5,586 nucleotides of DNA from an uncultured Hyphomicrobiales bacterium (GCA_903932565.1 CAIZGQ010000308.1:1-5586); one strand, 5' to 3'; numbered from the stretch's first letter, positions 1 to 5,586 are shown. The notes: a model not told the origin generated them from the sequence alone. Numbers and translations are program-made.

Positions 1-1
1 G

Positions 2-289
2 GACAAAAGATCGGCAGCAGAAGGCGAAGTTCGCTTTCAAGCTTTGCCGCAGCCCGATGGCAGTGCCTCCCTCAAGCTTGACATCACCTATCGGCTGACG
101 GGGCCATTGGCGCAATTTGGACGACCCGCACTGGTCGCCGCGCTCGTGGATCAAATGCTCGGCGTTTTTGCAGAGCGCCTTGGACAGGCTGCAGAAGGCA
201 AGGTGATAACGCCTGATGCCGCCGACAGTTTGTTGAAGATGATCTGGCGCAGCCTCGCCCAAATTTTAAAATTGGCCCGCAAACCATGA
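2..289 (+). CDS. CoxG-like SRPBCC family protein, C-terminal part (5' end outside window)
   Basis: This is the last 95 residues of a protein whose start lies left of the window; the reading frame is open from base 2. The stretch around LTGPLAQFGRPALV, preceded by a beta-strand pattern (EVRFQ, then LKLDITYRL), is typical of the CoxG (carbon monoxide dehydrogenase subunit G) branch of the SRPBCC/START-like fold. Strands there lead into a long C-terminal helix, seen here as the segment from ALVAALVDQ to about GQAAEG. CoxG-like proteins usually sit beside molybdenum hydroxylase genes (CO dehydrogenase or xanthine dehydrogenase type) and are thought to help in their maturation or membrane attachment, so such genes may lie upstream; this is inference. 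A TTG at 44 could be misread as a start, but the family match begins before it. The stop overlaps the next gene's start (ATGA). The family call is fairly sure and the precise role is not. Confidence 0.72.
   Translation, partial: DKRSAAEGEVRFQALPQPDGSASLKLDITYRLTGPLAQFGRPALVAALVDQMLGVFAERLGQAAEGKVITPDAADSLLKMIWRSLAQILKLARKP
262..273. promoter_or_regulatory. AT-rich 12-bp perfect palindrome ahead of the MarR-family gene (possible operator)
   Basis: AATTTTAAAATT reads the same on both strands and ends 12 bases before the ATG of the regulator. It is built from A and T only, inside a GC-rich coding end, and uses the TTA leucine codon. MarR-family proteins bind short palindromes and often repress their own genes, so an autoregulatory site is possible. 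It could equally be a chance result of the codons used, since it lies within the upstream gene. Confidence 0.22.
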
Positions 290-843
290 GCCTTTTACCG
301 CCTAGCCTTGTCGAGGCACACACGAAACCCCAACGCGCGGCCCGAACCGCGCCGACAATTTCGCAGGCCTGGCAGCAGAGTTGGAAAGGCCGTCCGCTGC
401 AAACGCGACCGGGCTTTCTGATCCGCCGCCTTCACCAGATCCATGTGGCCCTCTTCACCCGCGAATGTGCAAGCGAGGGGCTGACGCCTGTGCAATACAG
501 TGTGCTCACGGCGCTCGATCATTTGGTCACCGCCGATCAGGCCACACTCGCGCGCAGCGTTGGCCTTGATCGCACCAGCATCACGGACGTGATTGCGCGA
601 CTGGAGCGGCGCGATCTGTTGGTCCGCACCACCTCGCCACGCGATGGCCGACTGAAGCTCGCCTCCCTGACGCCCGCCGGTCAGGCGCTTCTCGCGCGCG
701 TCGATCAGGCCGCGCAGCGTGCCCATGATTTGACCATTTCAGCACTTCCTGCCGGACGTCAGCGCCAATTTCTCGATGATCTGATGCAACTTGTCGAAGC
801 GCATGGGGATGCAGCTGCGCTGCAATCACCCACGGCCGATTAG
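286..843 (+). CDS. MarR-family transcriptional regulator
   Basis: The 185-residue product is a winged helix-turn-helix repressor or activator of the MarR family, normally a dimer that binds palindromic operators and lets go when a small ligand or oxidant binds. The DNA-binding part runs from about residue 66 (LTPVQYSVLTAL) through the helix-turn-helix at about 85-108 (TLARSVGLDRTSITDVIARL). It ends in the wing, where the family pattern SPRDGR...LTPAG is clear at 117-132. Long helices before and after form the dimerisation region. The first 40 or so residues, rich in Q, R and P, are longer than in typical MarR proteins (about 140-160 residues) and are probably flexible. The ATG at 286 overlaps the TGA of the upstream gene and has no clear Shine-Dalgarno sequence, which suggests translational coupling. 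It could control the operon to its left, itself, or the transporter operon starting 56 bases downstream; the sequence does not decide. Cys61 is its only cysteine. Confidence 0.88.
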   Translation: MSLLPPSLVEAHTKPQRAARTAPTISQAWQQSWKGRPLQTRPGFLIRRLHQIHVALFTRECASEGLTPVQYSVLTALDHLVTADQATLARSVGLDRTSITDVIARLERRDLLVRTTSPRDGRLKLASLTPAGQALLARVDQAAQRAHDLTISALPAGRQRQFLDDLMQLVEAHGDAAALQSPTAD

Positions 844-888
844 ATCTTCATCTGGCACAGGCCTTGCTGCCCAACCTTTGAACCAACC

Positions 889-893
889 GGGAG
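889..893 (+). promoter_or_regulatory. Ribosome binding site of the binding-protein gene
   Basis: GGGAG lies six bases before the ATG at 900. It supports that start over the in-frame ATG at 924, which has no comparable site. The rest of the 844-899 gap shows a direct repeat CCAACC (871-876 and 883-888) but no promoter or terminator that I can support. Confidence 0.6.
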
Positions 894-899
894 AGTTTC

Positions 900-1757
900 A
901 TGACCTCGCATATCAAATTTCCAATGGATCGCCGCAGCCTTTTGAAAGCCGCCGCCGCGACACCTGCGCTCGCGGCCTTCGGCTTTTCCTCGATGGCACA
1001 TGCCCTTCCCCTCGACGGCATTGAAAAGCGCGGCTTTATGACCGTCGCCACCGAAGACGATTATCGCCCGTTCGAATTTACCGAAAACGGCAAACCGACC
1101 GGCTACGATCAGGAATTGCTCGACCTGATGAAGAAGACTGTCAAGTTCGAGGTGAAGCAGGACATCATTCCCTGGACCGGCATTCTGCCGGGCGTGACCA
1201 CCGGCAAATATGACGCCGCCGTTACCGCCATTCTCATCACAGAAGAGCGGATGAAGTCGCTCGATTTTACGAGCCCCGTTGCACAATCGGAAAACTTTTT
1301 CCTCAAGCGCAAAGGCGACAAGAAGATCACATCCATCAAGGACCTGAACGGGTTGTCGCTGGGCGTGGAGGCTGGCAGCGCAATGCTGAAGATGCTGCCG
1401 CAGCTCGACGATATGTTGAAGACAACTGGTGGTAAGCTGGGAAAGGTCGTTCAATACCAGGGTTATCCGGAAGCGTATCAGGATCTCGCGGTCGGCCGTG
1501 TGGATTTTGTTGTCAACACGCAGCTCAGCCTGGCGTCCGTCGTCAAGGAAAAGCCGGACGTGTTCGAAATGGGCCTCGCCGTTTCCAAGCCCTCCTACAT
1601 TGCCTGGGCTGTTCAGAAGGGCAACACGGGCCTGCTCAAAGCGTTCAACGATTTCCTGGCGGCGTCCCGCAAGGACGGGTCCATGTATGCGCTTCAGAAG
1701 AAGTGGTTCAGCATCACGTTTGAAAGCATGCCCGACCATCCGGTTGCCAACAGCTGA
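900..1757 (+). CDS. ABC transporter periplasmic substrate-binding protein, family 3 (polar amino acid type)
   Basis: The 285-residue product is the solute receptor of the importer encoded by the next three genes. The leader has Arg11-Arg12 (DRRSLLKAA), a hydrophobic stretch of Ala and Leu, and an AHA cleavage motif at 33-35. This fits a twin-arginine (Tat) signal leaving a mature protein of about 250 residues. The SBP_bac_3 fold is clear: VATEDDYRPFEF (49-60), GYDQELLDLM (68-77), ILPGVTTGKYDAAV (95-108), ITEERMKSLDF (113-123), GLSLGVEAGSA (151-161) and GRVDFVV (199-205). By eye-alignment with the lysine/arginine/ornithine-binding protein, Arg117 keeps the carboxylate-binding position and Trp92 replaces the stacking Phe. 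The Asp that contacts the alpha-amino group appears as Thr207. The ligand is therefore likely an amino-acid-like compound, perhaps without a normal free amino group. The stop overlaps the next start (TGATG). Confidence 0.93.
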   Translation: MTSHIKFPMDRRSLLKAAAATPALAAFGFSSMAHALPLDGIEKRGFMTVATEDDYRPFEFTENGKPTGYDQELLDLMKKTVKFEVKQDIIPWTGILPGVTTGKYDAAVTAILITEERMKSLDFTSPVAQSENFFLKRKGDKKITSIKDLNGLSLGVEAGSAMLKMLPQLDDMLKTTGGKLGKVVQYQGYPEAYQDLAVGRVDFVVNTQLSLASVVKEKPDVFEMGLAVSKPSYIAWAVQKGNTGLLKAFNDFLAASRKDGSMYALQKKWFSITFESMPDHPVANS

Positions 1758-2401
1758 TGAGTGAAGGCGATATTCTCGCTATCATTCTGGGAGCCTTCAA
1801 CACGATTGCGATCTCTGCGATTGCAATCGTGATTGGCACGCCGCTTGGTTTTATCCTGGCACTGATCCGTTGGGGACGCGTTCCTGTTCTCAACGGCGTT
1901 GCAGCGGTTCTGGTCAGCCTGCTTCGCGCCACACCCTCTGTGACGCTTATGTTGCTGGTCTATTTCGCCCTCCCCACCATCAATATTGAAGTTCCGCGCT
2001 TTGCAGCGGCCATTGCCACGCTGGCATTGGGCTCCATGGCGTATAATTGCGAGATCTGGCGCGGTGCCCTGATCGCATTCCCGAAAGAACAAATTGAAGC
2101 TGCCGCAGCCTTTGGCATGCGCGCGCCGCAACGGCTCCGCCTTGTCATCCTGCCACAACTCGTCCGCAGCGCCCTGCCCGCACTCGTCAATGAAATGACG
2201 CTGCTAATCAAGGTCAGCCCCGCGGTCGCGGTCATCGGCGTGGCGGAAATGACCCGTGCTGCGGTTCGCATCGGTGCAAGTACATATCGCCCGGTTCCAC
2301 CCTTTGTGGTCGCACTCTTGACTTACATGGTCATCATCGGGGCGCTTGTGTTGGCGCAACGCATGTTGGAAGCACGGCAAGCCGCCCGAGCCGCAGCATG
2401 A
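1757..2401 (+). CDS. Amino-acid-type ABC transporter permease, first subunit (HisM/GlnP family)
   Basis: This 214-residue inner-membrane protein is one half of the channel of the importer. The hydrophobic segments are at about 8-37, 46-72, 81-97, 152-164 and 182-201. The segment FNTIAISAIAIVIGTPLG (14-31) is the usual opening of the His/Glu/Gln/Arg/opine permease family. The cytoplasmic EAA loop that docks on the ATPase is at about 114-134, with Glu114-Ala-Ala and Gly120. Two family motifs are altered: the segment usually rich in RGTP is RATP (57-60), and the usual LLKDS-like stretch after the EAA loop reads LIKVSPAV (150-157). The start overlaps the binding-protein stop and has little ribosome binding sequence, so it is probably made by coupled translation. 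It ends overlapping the next gene by ATGA. Confidence 0.92.
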   Translation: MSEGDILAIILGAFNTIAISAIAIVIGTPLGFILALIRWGRVPVLNGVAAVLVSLLRATPSVTLMLLVYFALPTINIEVPRFAAAIATLALGSMAYNCEIWRGALIAFPKEQIEAAAAFGMRAPQRLRLVILPQLVRSALPALVNEMTLLIKVSPAVAVIGVAEMTRAAVRIGASTYRPVPPFVVALLTYMVIIGALVLAQRMLEARQAARAAA

Positions 2402-3051
2402 AAGACCTTCTGGTCGTCTGGGATGAGCGTGAGCTTCTTCTGAAAGGCATTGAAGCAACGGTCGAGATCGTTTCCATTTCCGCGATTCTGGCTTTTTTGC
2501 TTGGTCTTTTTCTCTTCGGGATTTTGATCCTCAAAATTCGCTACGTGTCGCCAGCCGTCAAGGTCATGATCGACCTGATGCGGGCGGTTCCCTTCATGCT
2601 GCTTTGCTACTTGATTTACTATGGCCTCCCCTCCGTTGGTCTGGTGATGGGCAATATCGAGGCGGGCATTTTGGCGCTGACCATTTACAATGCCGCTTAT
2701 GTCGCTGAACTTCTGCGCGGAACATGGGCCGCCTTCCCGCCAGAAACAATTGAGGCAGGCCAGGCCTTCGGCTTTTATGGATGGCGTCTTGTCGCGCGCA
2801 TCATTGCACCGCCAGTGATCCTGGATTCAATCCCGATGCTGGGAAACCAAATGATTCAGGTCATTAAGGATAGTGCGTTCCTGATGATCATTGCAGTGCA
2901 GGAACTCACCTACGCCGCCAATGAAATTCAAGCCACTTATTATGTTCCGTTTGCAAGTCTCCTGGCGGCGGTTTTGTTTTATTGGCTGCTCTGTCTTGCT
3001 GTGGAGCAAGCCGTGGGCGGTATGCTGCGTGTTGCGGAGCGTCGTCGATGA
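2398..3051 (+). CDS. Amino-acid-type ABC transporter permease, second subunit (HisQ/HisM/GlnP family)
   Basis: This 217-residue membrane protein is the second half of the channel; the two different permeases presumably form a heterodimer, as in the histidine and ectoine type importers. Family features are GIEATVEIVSISAILAFLLG (17-36), MRAVPFMLLCYLIYYGLP (61-78), YNAAYVAELLRG (97-108), the EAA loop at about 119-139 with Glu119-Ala-Gly and Gly125, and the well-kept VIKDSAFLMIIAVQELT (155-171). Unlike its partner it keeps the KDS sequence. The C-terminus is short and basic (RVAERRR). Its ATG overlaps the stop of the first permease, and its TGA overlaps the ATG of the ATPase gene, so all four transporter genes are physically interlocked. 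Confidence 0.93.
   Translation: MKDLLVVWDERELLLKGIEATVEIVSISAILAFLLGLFLFGILILKIRYVSPAVKVMIDLMRAVPFMLLCYLIYYGLPSVGLVMGNIEAGILALTIYNAAYVAELLRGTWAAFPPETIEAGQAFGFYGWRLVARIIAPPVILDSIPMLGNQMIQVIKDSAFLMIIAVQELTYAANEIQATYYVPFASLLAAVLFYWLLCLAVEQAVGGMLRVAERRR
3036..3039 (+). promoter_or_regulatory. Ribosome binding site that decides the ATPase start
   Basis: GGAG inside the end of the second permease gene lies eight bases before the ATG at 3048 (and eleven before a second ATG at 3051). It favours this start over the longer open frame from 2982, which would run far into the permease gene. It also favours it over the downstream ATG at 3153, which has only a poor GGCG-like site. Confidence 0.5.
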
Positions 3052-3920
3052 TGGAGCCAAATTTGCAATCAAGTCCGCAGCCCACAAACACGCTCACGAC
3101 GCCGCCCCAATCAGCTGCGCAGCTCACCGAGACACTAGCGCCGACGGCGCAAATGGCCGACCCGCCTCCGGTGCTCAAGATTGTCGGGCTCTACAAGTCG
3201 TTTGGTGACAACAAGGTTTTGGACGGAATTGATCTGACAGTCCGTGAAGGCGAAACAGTTTGCGTGCTCGGACCCTCCGGCTCGGGCAAATCCACGCTGT
3301 TACGCTGCGTAAACTTTTTAGAAAAGCCAGACACGGGTGTCATAACTTTGTCCGGTGAGCGGATCGGCTTTCGCACTGGCGGCAATGTCGCGATGTCGGA
3401 CCGGGAGCTTGCCCGCATGCGCGCGAAGATGGGTATGGTGTTCCAGAGCTTTGCGCTCTGGCCACATCTCACCGTCATCGAAAACGTCATGGCAGCGCCC
3501 ATTCATGTCCTGAAACGGCCGCGCGATGAGGTCCGTGCCGAAGCTGAGGCACTCCTGTCAAAGGTTGGACTCATCGACAAGAAAGATGCAGCGCCTGCGC
3601 GCCTCTCGGGTGGCCAGAAGCAACGTGTGGGCATTGCGCGCGCATTGGCCATGCAACCAAGCTTGCTGCTGTTTGACGAGCCAACGAGCGCGCTTGACCC
3701 CGAGCTTGTGGGCGAAGTTTTGGCCGTGATGCGCAGCCTTGCGTCCGATGGGATGACGATGGTTATCGTCACCCATGAAATGGCCTTTGCACGCGACGTG
3801 GCTGATACGATTGTCTTTATGGATCGGGGTCGTGTGGTTGAGACTGCGCCGCCGGAAACATTCTTCACATCGCCTGCAGCTGAACGCTCAAAACAGTTTC
3901 TTGCTCGCTACGCCACATAA
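3048..3920 (+). CDS. Amino-acid ABC transporter ATP-binding protein (GlnQ/HisP family)
   Basis: The 290-residue product hydrolyses ATP to drive the importer from the cytoplasmic face. All nucleotide-binding elements are intact: Walker A GPSGSGKS (75-82), Q-loop Gln133 in MVFQSFALWPH, signature LSGGQ (186-190), Walker B LLLFDE (206-211), the D-loop SALD (214-217) and switch His243 in VTHEM. The sequence LWPHLTVIENVMAAP is typical of the polar amino acid uptake family (PAAT). The domain proper starts near residue 42 (VLKIVGLYKSFG). Before it is an extension of about 40 residues rich in Pro, Gln, Thr and Ser, unusual for this family (commonly 240-260 residues) and probably disordered. ATG 3048 is chosen for its overlap with the permease stop and the GGAG upstream; ATG 3051 is equally possible. 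Starting at ATG 3153 would give a 255-residue protein of standard length. Confidence 0.94.
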   Translation: MMEPNLQSSPQPTNTLTTPPQSAAQLTETLAPTAQMADPPPVLKIVGLYKSFGDNKVLDGIDLTVREGETVCVLGPSGSGKSTLLRCVNFLEKPDTGVITLSGERIGFRTGGNVAMSDRELARMRAKMGMVFQSFALWPHLTVIENVMAAPIHVLKRPRDEVRAEAEALLSKVGLIDKKDAAPARLSGGQKQRVGIARALAMQPSLLLFDEPTSALDPELVGEVLAVMRSLASDGMTMVIVTHEMAFARDVADTIVFMDRGRVVETAPPETFFTSPAAERSKQFLARYAT

Positions 3921-3924
3921 GATC

Positions 3925-3930
3925 AAAGGA
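3925..3930 (+). promoter_or_regulatory. Ribosome binding site of the dioxygenase gene
   Basis: AAAGGA lies six bases before ATG 3937, the best Shine-Dalgarno match in the window. It fixes the start and excludes the longer open frame back to 3775, which lies inside the ATPase gene. A strong own site suggests the dioxygenase is translated independently of the coupled transporter genes. Confidence 0.65.
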
Positions 3931-3936
3931 CCCGCC

Positions 3937-4752
3937 ATGACCAACACGCTGAGCCCGGACCAGGTCGCGTTCTTCAAGCGCGAAGGGTATTTGTCACCGC
4001 TGCGCGCCCTAAGTGCCGAGGATGCAGCCGCGTGTTGCCGTCAGATCGAGGCTTATGAAGCCATGTCGGGCGAAGAGGTCAACAAAAGGCTCAAGATCAA
4101 AGCGCATCTGGCGTTTCCCTGGATGGTTGAGCTCGCGCGCAACCCAGCCATTGTCTCCGCCGTGCAAAGCCTGATTGGCCCGGACGTGTTGTTGTTTGGA
4201 TCATCGGCCTTTGCCAAGAACGCGCACGATCCCCGCTTCGTATCATGGCACCAGGACTCGGCTTATTACGGCCTCGATCCGCACGACGAGGTGACCGTTT
4301 GGGTGGCCTTTACACCAAGCAATTCGGTCAGTGGATGCCTTCGCGTCATCCCACGCTCTCATCTTGGGGCCGATCTGGTGCATCAAGAAACATATGATGC
4401 CAACAACCTTCTCTCGCGCGGCCAGACTGTCACGGTCGACGAGAGCCTGGCTGTGGAAATGCCGCTCGAGCCGGGCGAGTTTTCCATGCATCACGAGCGC
4501 ACGGTCCACGGTTCGTTGGCGAATAATGCTGCGCATCGCCGCATCGGATTGGCGTTCTTCTACATGCCGGCCCATGCGCGATCCACGTTAAATCGGCGCT
4601 CCGCCATGCACATCGCAGGATCAGACACGTATGGATATTGGGATCAGGATCCCGAGCCCAAACGTGATCTCGACCCGGACTCGATCGCGCTTTTGGACAA
4701 GGTCTGGGGCAATTACAAGGACGACGCAGTGACGCCACAAGTGGCCCGTTAG
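3937..4752 (+). CDS. Phytanoyl-CoA dioxygenase (PhyH) family Fe(II)/2-oxoglutarate-dependent oxygenase
   Basis: The 271-residue product belongs to the PhyH/ectoine-hydroxylase-related superfamily. These enzymes use Fe(II), oxygen and 2-oxoglutarate to hydroxylate or oxidatively cleave a substrate, releasing succinate and CO2. The N-terminal LSPDQVAFFKREGYL (5-19) is the usual opening. The metal triad is visible as His105 and Asp107 in WHQDSAYYGL and His191 in TVHGSLANN, and Arg202 in RRIGLAFFY is the likely 2-oxoglutarate ligand. WVAFTPSNSVSGCLRVIPRSH (from 122) is the typical core between them. The length is normal for small bacterial members, which mostly act on small molecules despite the family name. 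It follows the ATPase stop by 16 bases, so it is very likely in the transporter operon and may act on the imported solute. The substrate cannot be read from the sequence. It lacks the ectoine hydroxylase signature segment, so EctD is unlikely. Confidence 0.92.
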   Translation: MTNTLSPDQVAFFKREGYLSPLRALSAEDAAACCRQIEAYEAMSGEEVNKRLKIKAHLAFPWMVELARNPAIVSAVQSLIGPDVLLFGSSAFAKNAHDPRFVSWHQDSAYYGLDPHDEVTVWVAFTPSNSVSGCLRVIPRSHLGADLVHQETYDANNLLSRGQTVTVDESLAVEMPLEPGEFSMHHERTVHGSLANNAAHRRIGLAFFYMPAHARSTLNRRSAMHIAGSDTYGYWDQDPEPKRDLDPDSIALLDKVWGNYKDDAVTPQVAR

Positions 4753-4785
4753 CTTTGGAAGGTCAGGCAACCTGAAATACAAGCT
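4751..4785. terminator. Weak stem-loop between the convergent genes (possible terminator)
   Basis: The 42-base gap between the two stop codons holds TCAGG (4763-4767) facing CCTGA (4771-4775) around a three-base loop. An outer AGCTT (4751-4755, starting inside the TAG stop) can pair with AAGCT (4781-4785). There is no T run on either strand, so it is not a classic intrinsic terminator. The position between convergent genes is the main support. Confidence 0.25.
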
Positions 4786-4794
4786 TGGGCAGGC

Positions 4795-5586
4795 TCATGT
4801 TGTTGCAAGATGCTGCAGCCAATTTGCAAAAAGACCTTTTGCCGTAAATGATATTTGATCTTCAAGCCCTGCCCTGATCTGCGTTGAAGGGCGCTCGCCA
4901 TGATAGCGTCCATCCGGGCTAGATTGCATGTGCGACTGGACCTGCAACAGCTTTGCTTCTGTTACGGCATCGAAATAATTGACCGGCGTCGTTGGCACAT
5001 TTGCCTGCTCGCAATTGAGATACCGGCTAAAATCTCGGAGATATTCGTATTGTAGAGATCGCAAATCATATTCAGGGTGGCCCTGAAAAAATATGAATTC
5101 GCTTTCGAGTGATTTTGCGAAGATGTCGACGCCCGCGCCTTGTGATGTGGTTATGCAGCGATATCCAGCAATGTCGAGATCGCCCTGTGCCAATTCGTTC
5201 CAGCGAGAATGCGAAACCGTCAAGGGTGAGACCATGTCCTGCGTCAGCCAATGTGGACCCGCAAGTTCACACGCAAAAATGCCCGACTTTTTCACTGCAA
5301 GTCGACGCCGCTCGATCCCGTCGAGATGAAGCACCGCAGCGTGCGCCGCCAAACACGACCAGATCGTGGACCGCGTGTGAGACGTCGCCCAATCTGTGAG
5401 CTCAACCAAATCTAACCAGAAGGGTTCCTCGGTCAAATGCGCGGCTCGCGGCTCTGCGCCCGTCACAATCAGACCATCGACGGAAGTCTCCATCAACTCG
5501 TCAATGCAGCCATAGTTTTCAGACACGCGCGCTTCTGCGCCCCCGTCACGTTGGACGGACGGCAGCGAATAGAACGTCACGCGCAC
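4795..5586 (-). CDS. MetA-like homoserine O-acyltransferase family protein (5' end outside window)
   Basis: The 264 codons seen, including the stop, match the MetA (homoserine O-succinyl/acetyltransferase) family, a glutamine-amidotransferase-like fold that moves an acyl group from acyl-CoA to homoserine in methionine synthesis. Numbered from the GTG at the edge, family landmarks are VDGLIVTGAEP (36-46), FWLDLVELTDWA (56-67), TIWSCLAAHAAVLHLDGI (74-91), SHSRWNEL (125-132), FFQGHPEYD (166-174), VNYFD (202-206) and the final NWL (255-257). Cys78 is the likely acyl-accepting nucleophile, with His170 and Glu172 completing the triad. Compared with E. coli MetA (Cys142), about 60 N-terminal residues should lie beyond the window, so the edge GTG is probably internal. 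The nucleophile motif SCLAAHA differs from the usual CW(A/G)xQA, so this may be a paralogue with another substrate. Base composition is slightly lower in GC (52% in ten rows counted by hand) than the dioxygenase gene. It is transcribed towards the operon. Confidence 0.85.
   Translation of the reverse strand: MRVTFYSLPSVQRDGGAEARVSENYGCIDELMETSVDGLIVTGAEPRAAHLTEEPFWLDLVELTDWATSHTRSTIWSCLAAHAAVLHLDGIERRRLAVKKSGIFACELAGPHWLTQDMVSPLTVSHSRWNELAQGDLDIAGYRCITTSQGAGVDIFAKSLESEFIFFQGHPEYDLRSLQYEYLRDFSRYLNCEQANVPTTPVNYFDAVTEAKLLQVQSHMQSSPDGRYHGERPSTQIRAGLEDQISFTAKGLFANWLQHLATT

Noticed and set aside
844..899. A promoter, riboswitch or MarR operator in the gap before the binding-protein gene
   Set aside because: I found only a short CCAACC direct repeat and an AGATCT palindrome next to the MarR stop; no convincing -35/-10 pair or inverted repeat is visible.
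840..1739. A 299-codon open frame on the minus strand opposite the binding-protein gene
   Set aside because: It mirrors the codons of a well-supported family 3 binding protein, has no recognisable domain and contains low-quality, His/Gly-rich sequence typical of antisense frames in GC-rich DNA.
2982..3047. A longer ATPase starting at 2982
   Set aside because: It would overlap the permease by 70 bases with a Cys/Ala/Arg-rich out-of-frame stretch; the start at 3048 has GGAG and the stop/start overlap.
3775..3936. A longer dioxygenase starting at 3775
   Set aside because: The extra part lies wholly inside the ATPase gene in another frame, and ATG 3937 has a strong ribosome binding site and matches the family N-terminus.
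900..4752. An ectoine/hydroxyectoine uptake system (EhuABCD with EctD or Eut genes)
   Set aside because: The gene set is similar, but the oxygenase lacks the ectoine hydroxylase signature segment and no eut catabolic gene is present. The ligand changes in the binding protein leave ectoine-like solutes possible but unproven.
5093..5399. Small plus-strand open frames opposite the MetA-like gene
   Set aside because: They are antisense to a clear MetA-family protein and show no ribosome binding site or family pattern.

Overview
The window looks like chromosomal DNA of an alphaproteobacterium, probably of the Rhizobiales (Hyphomicrobiales) type. The reasons are a moderately high GC content (about 58% in six rows counted by hand in the dioxygenase gene), dense and overlapping genes, and protein styles common in that group: a CoxG-like SRPBCC protein, a polar-amino-acid ABC transporter with a twin-arginine leader on its binding protein, and a divergent MetA-family enzyme. 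This taxonomic call is inference. Six complete genes and two genes cut by the window edges fill nearly all of it; there is no gene-free stretch above 60 bases and I see no RNA gene, CRISPR array or mobile element.

Left part (2-843, + strand): the tail of a CoxG-like SRPBCC protein, overlapped by ATGA with a MarR-family regulator. An AT-rich 12-bp palindrome lies just ahead of the regulator start. This pair probably ends an operon that begins outside the window.

Centre (900-4752, + strand): after a 56-base gap comes a compact operon. Its order is a periplasmic binding protein with a putative Tat leader, two His/Gln-type permeases, a polar-amino-acid ATPase and a PhyH-family Fe(II)/2-oxoglutarate dioxygenase. 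The first four genes are joined by stop/start overlaps, and the dioxygenase follows 16 bases later with its own good ribosome binding site. Together they encode a complete importer for an amino-acid-like solute plus an oxygenase that plausibly hydroxylates or oxidatively cleaves what is imported. The binding protein keeps the carboxylate-binding Arg of the family but appears to have lost the Asp that normally holds the alpha-amino group, so the solute may be an N-modified, cyclic or otherwise unusual amino acid.

Right part (4795-5586, - strand): a convergent gene, open at the window edge, for a MetA-like homoserine O-acyltransferase family protein. It keeps the Cys/His/Glu triad but has a divergent motif around the nucleophile. 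Whether it works with the importer and dioxygenase or is simply a neighbour cannot be told from this window.
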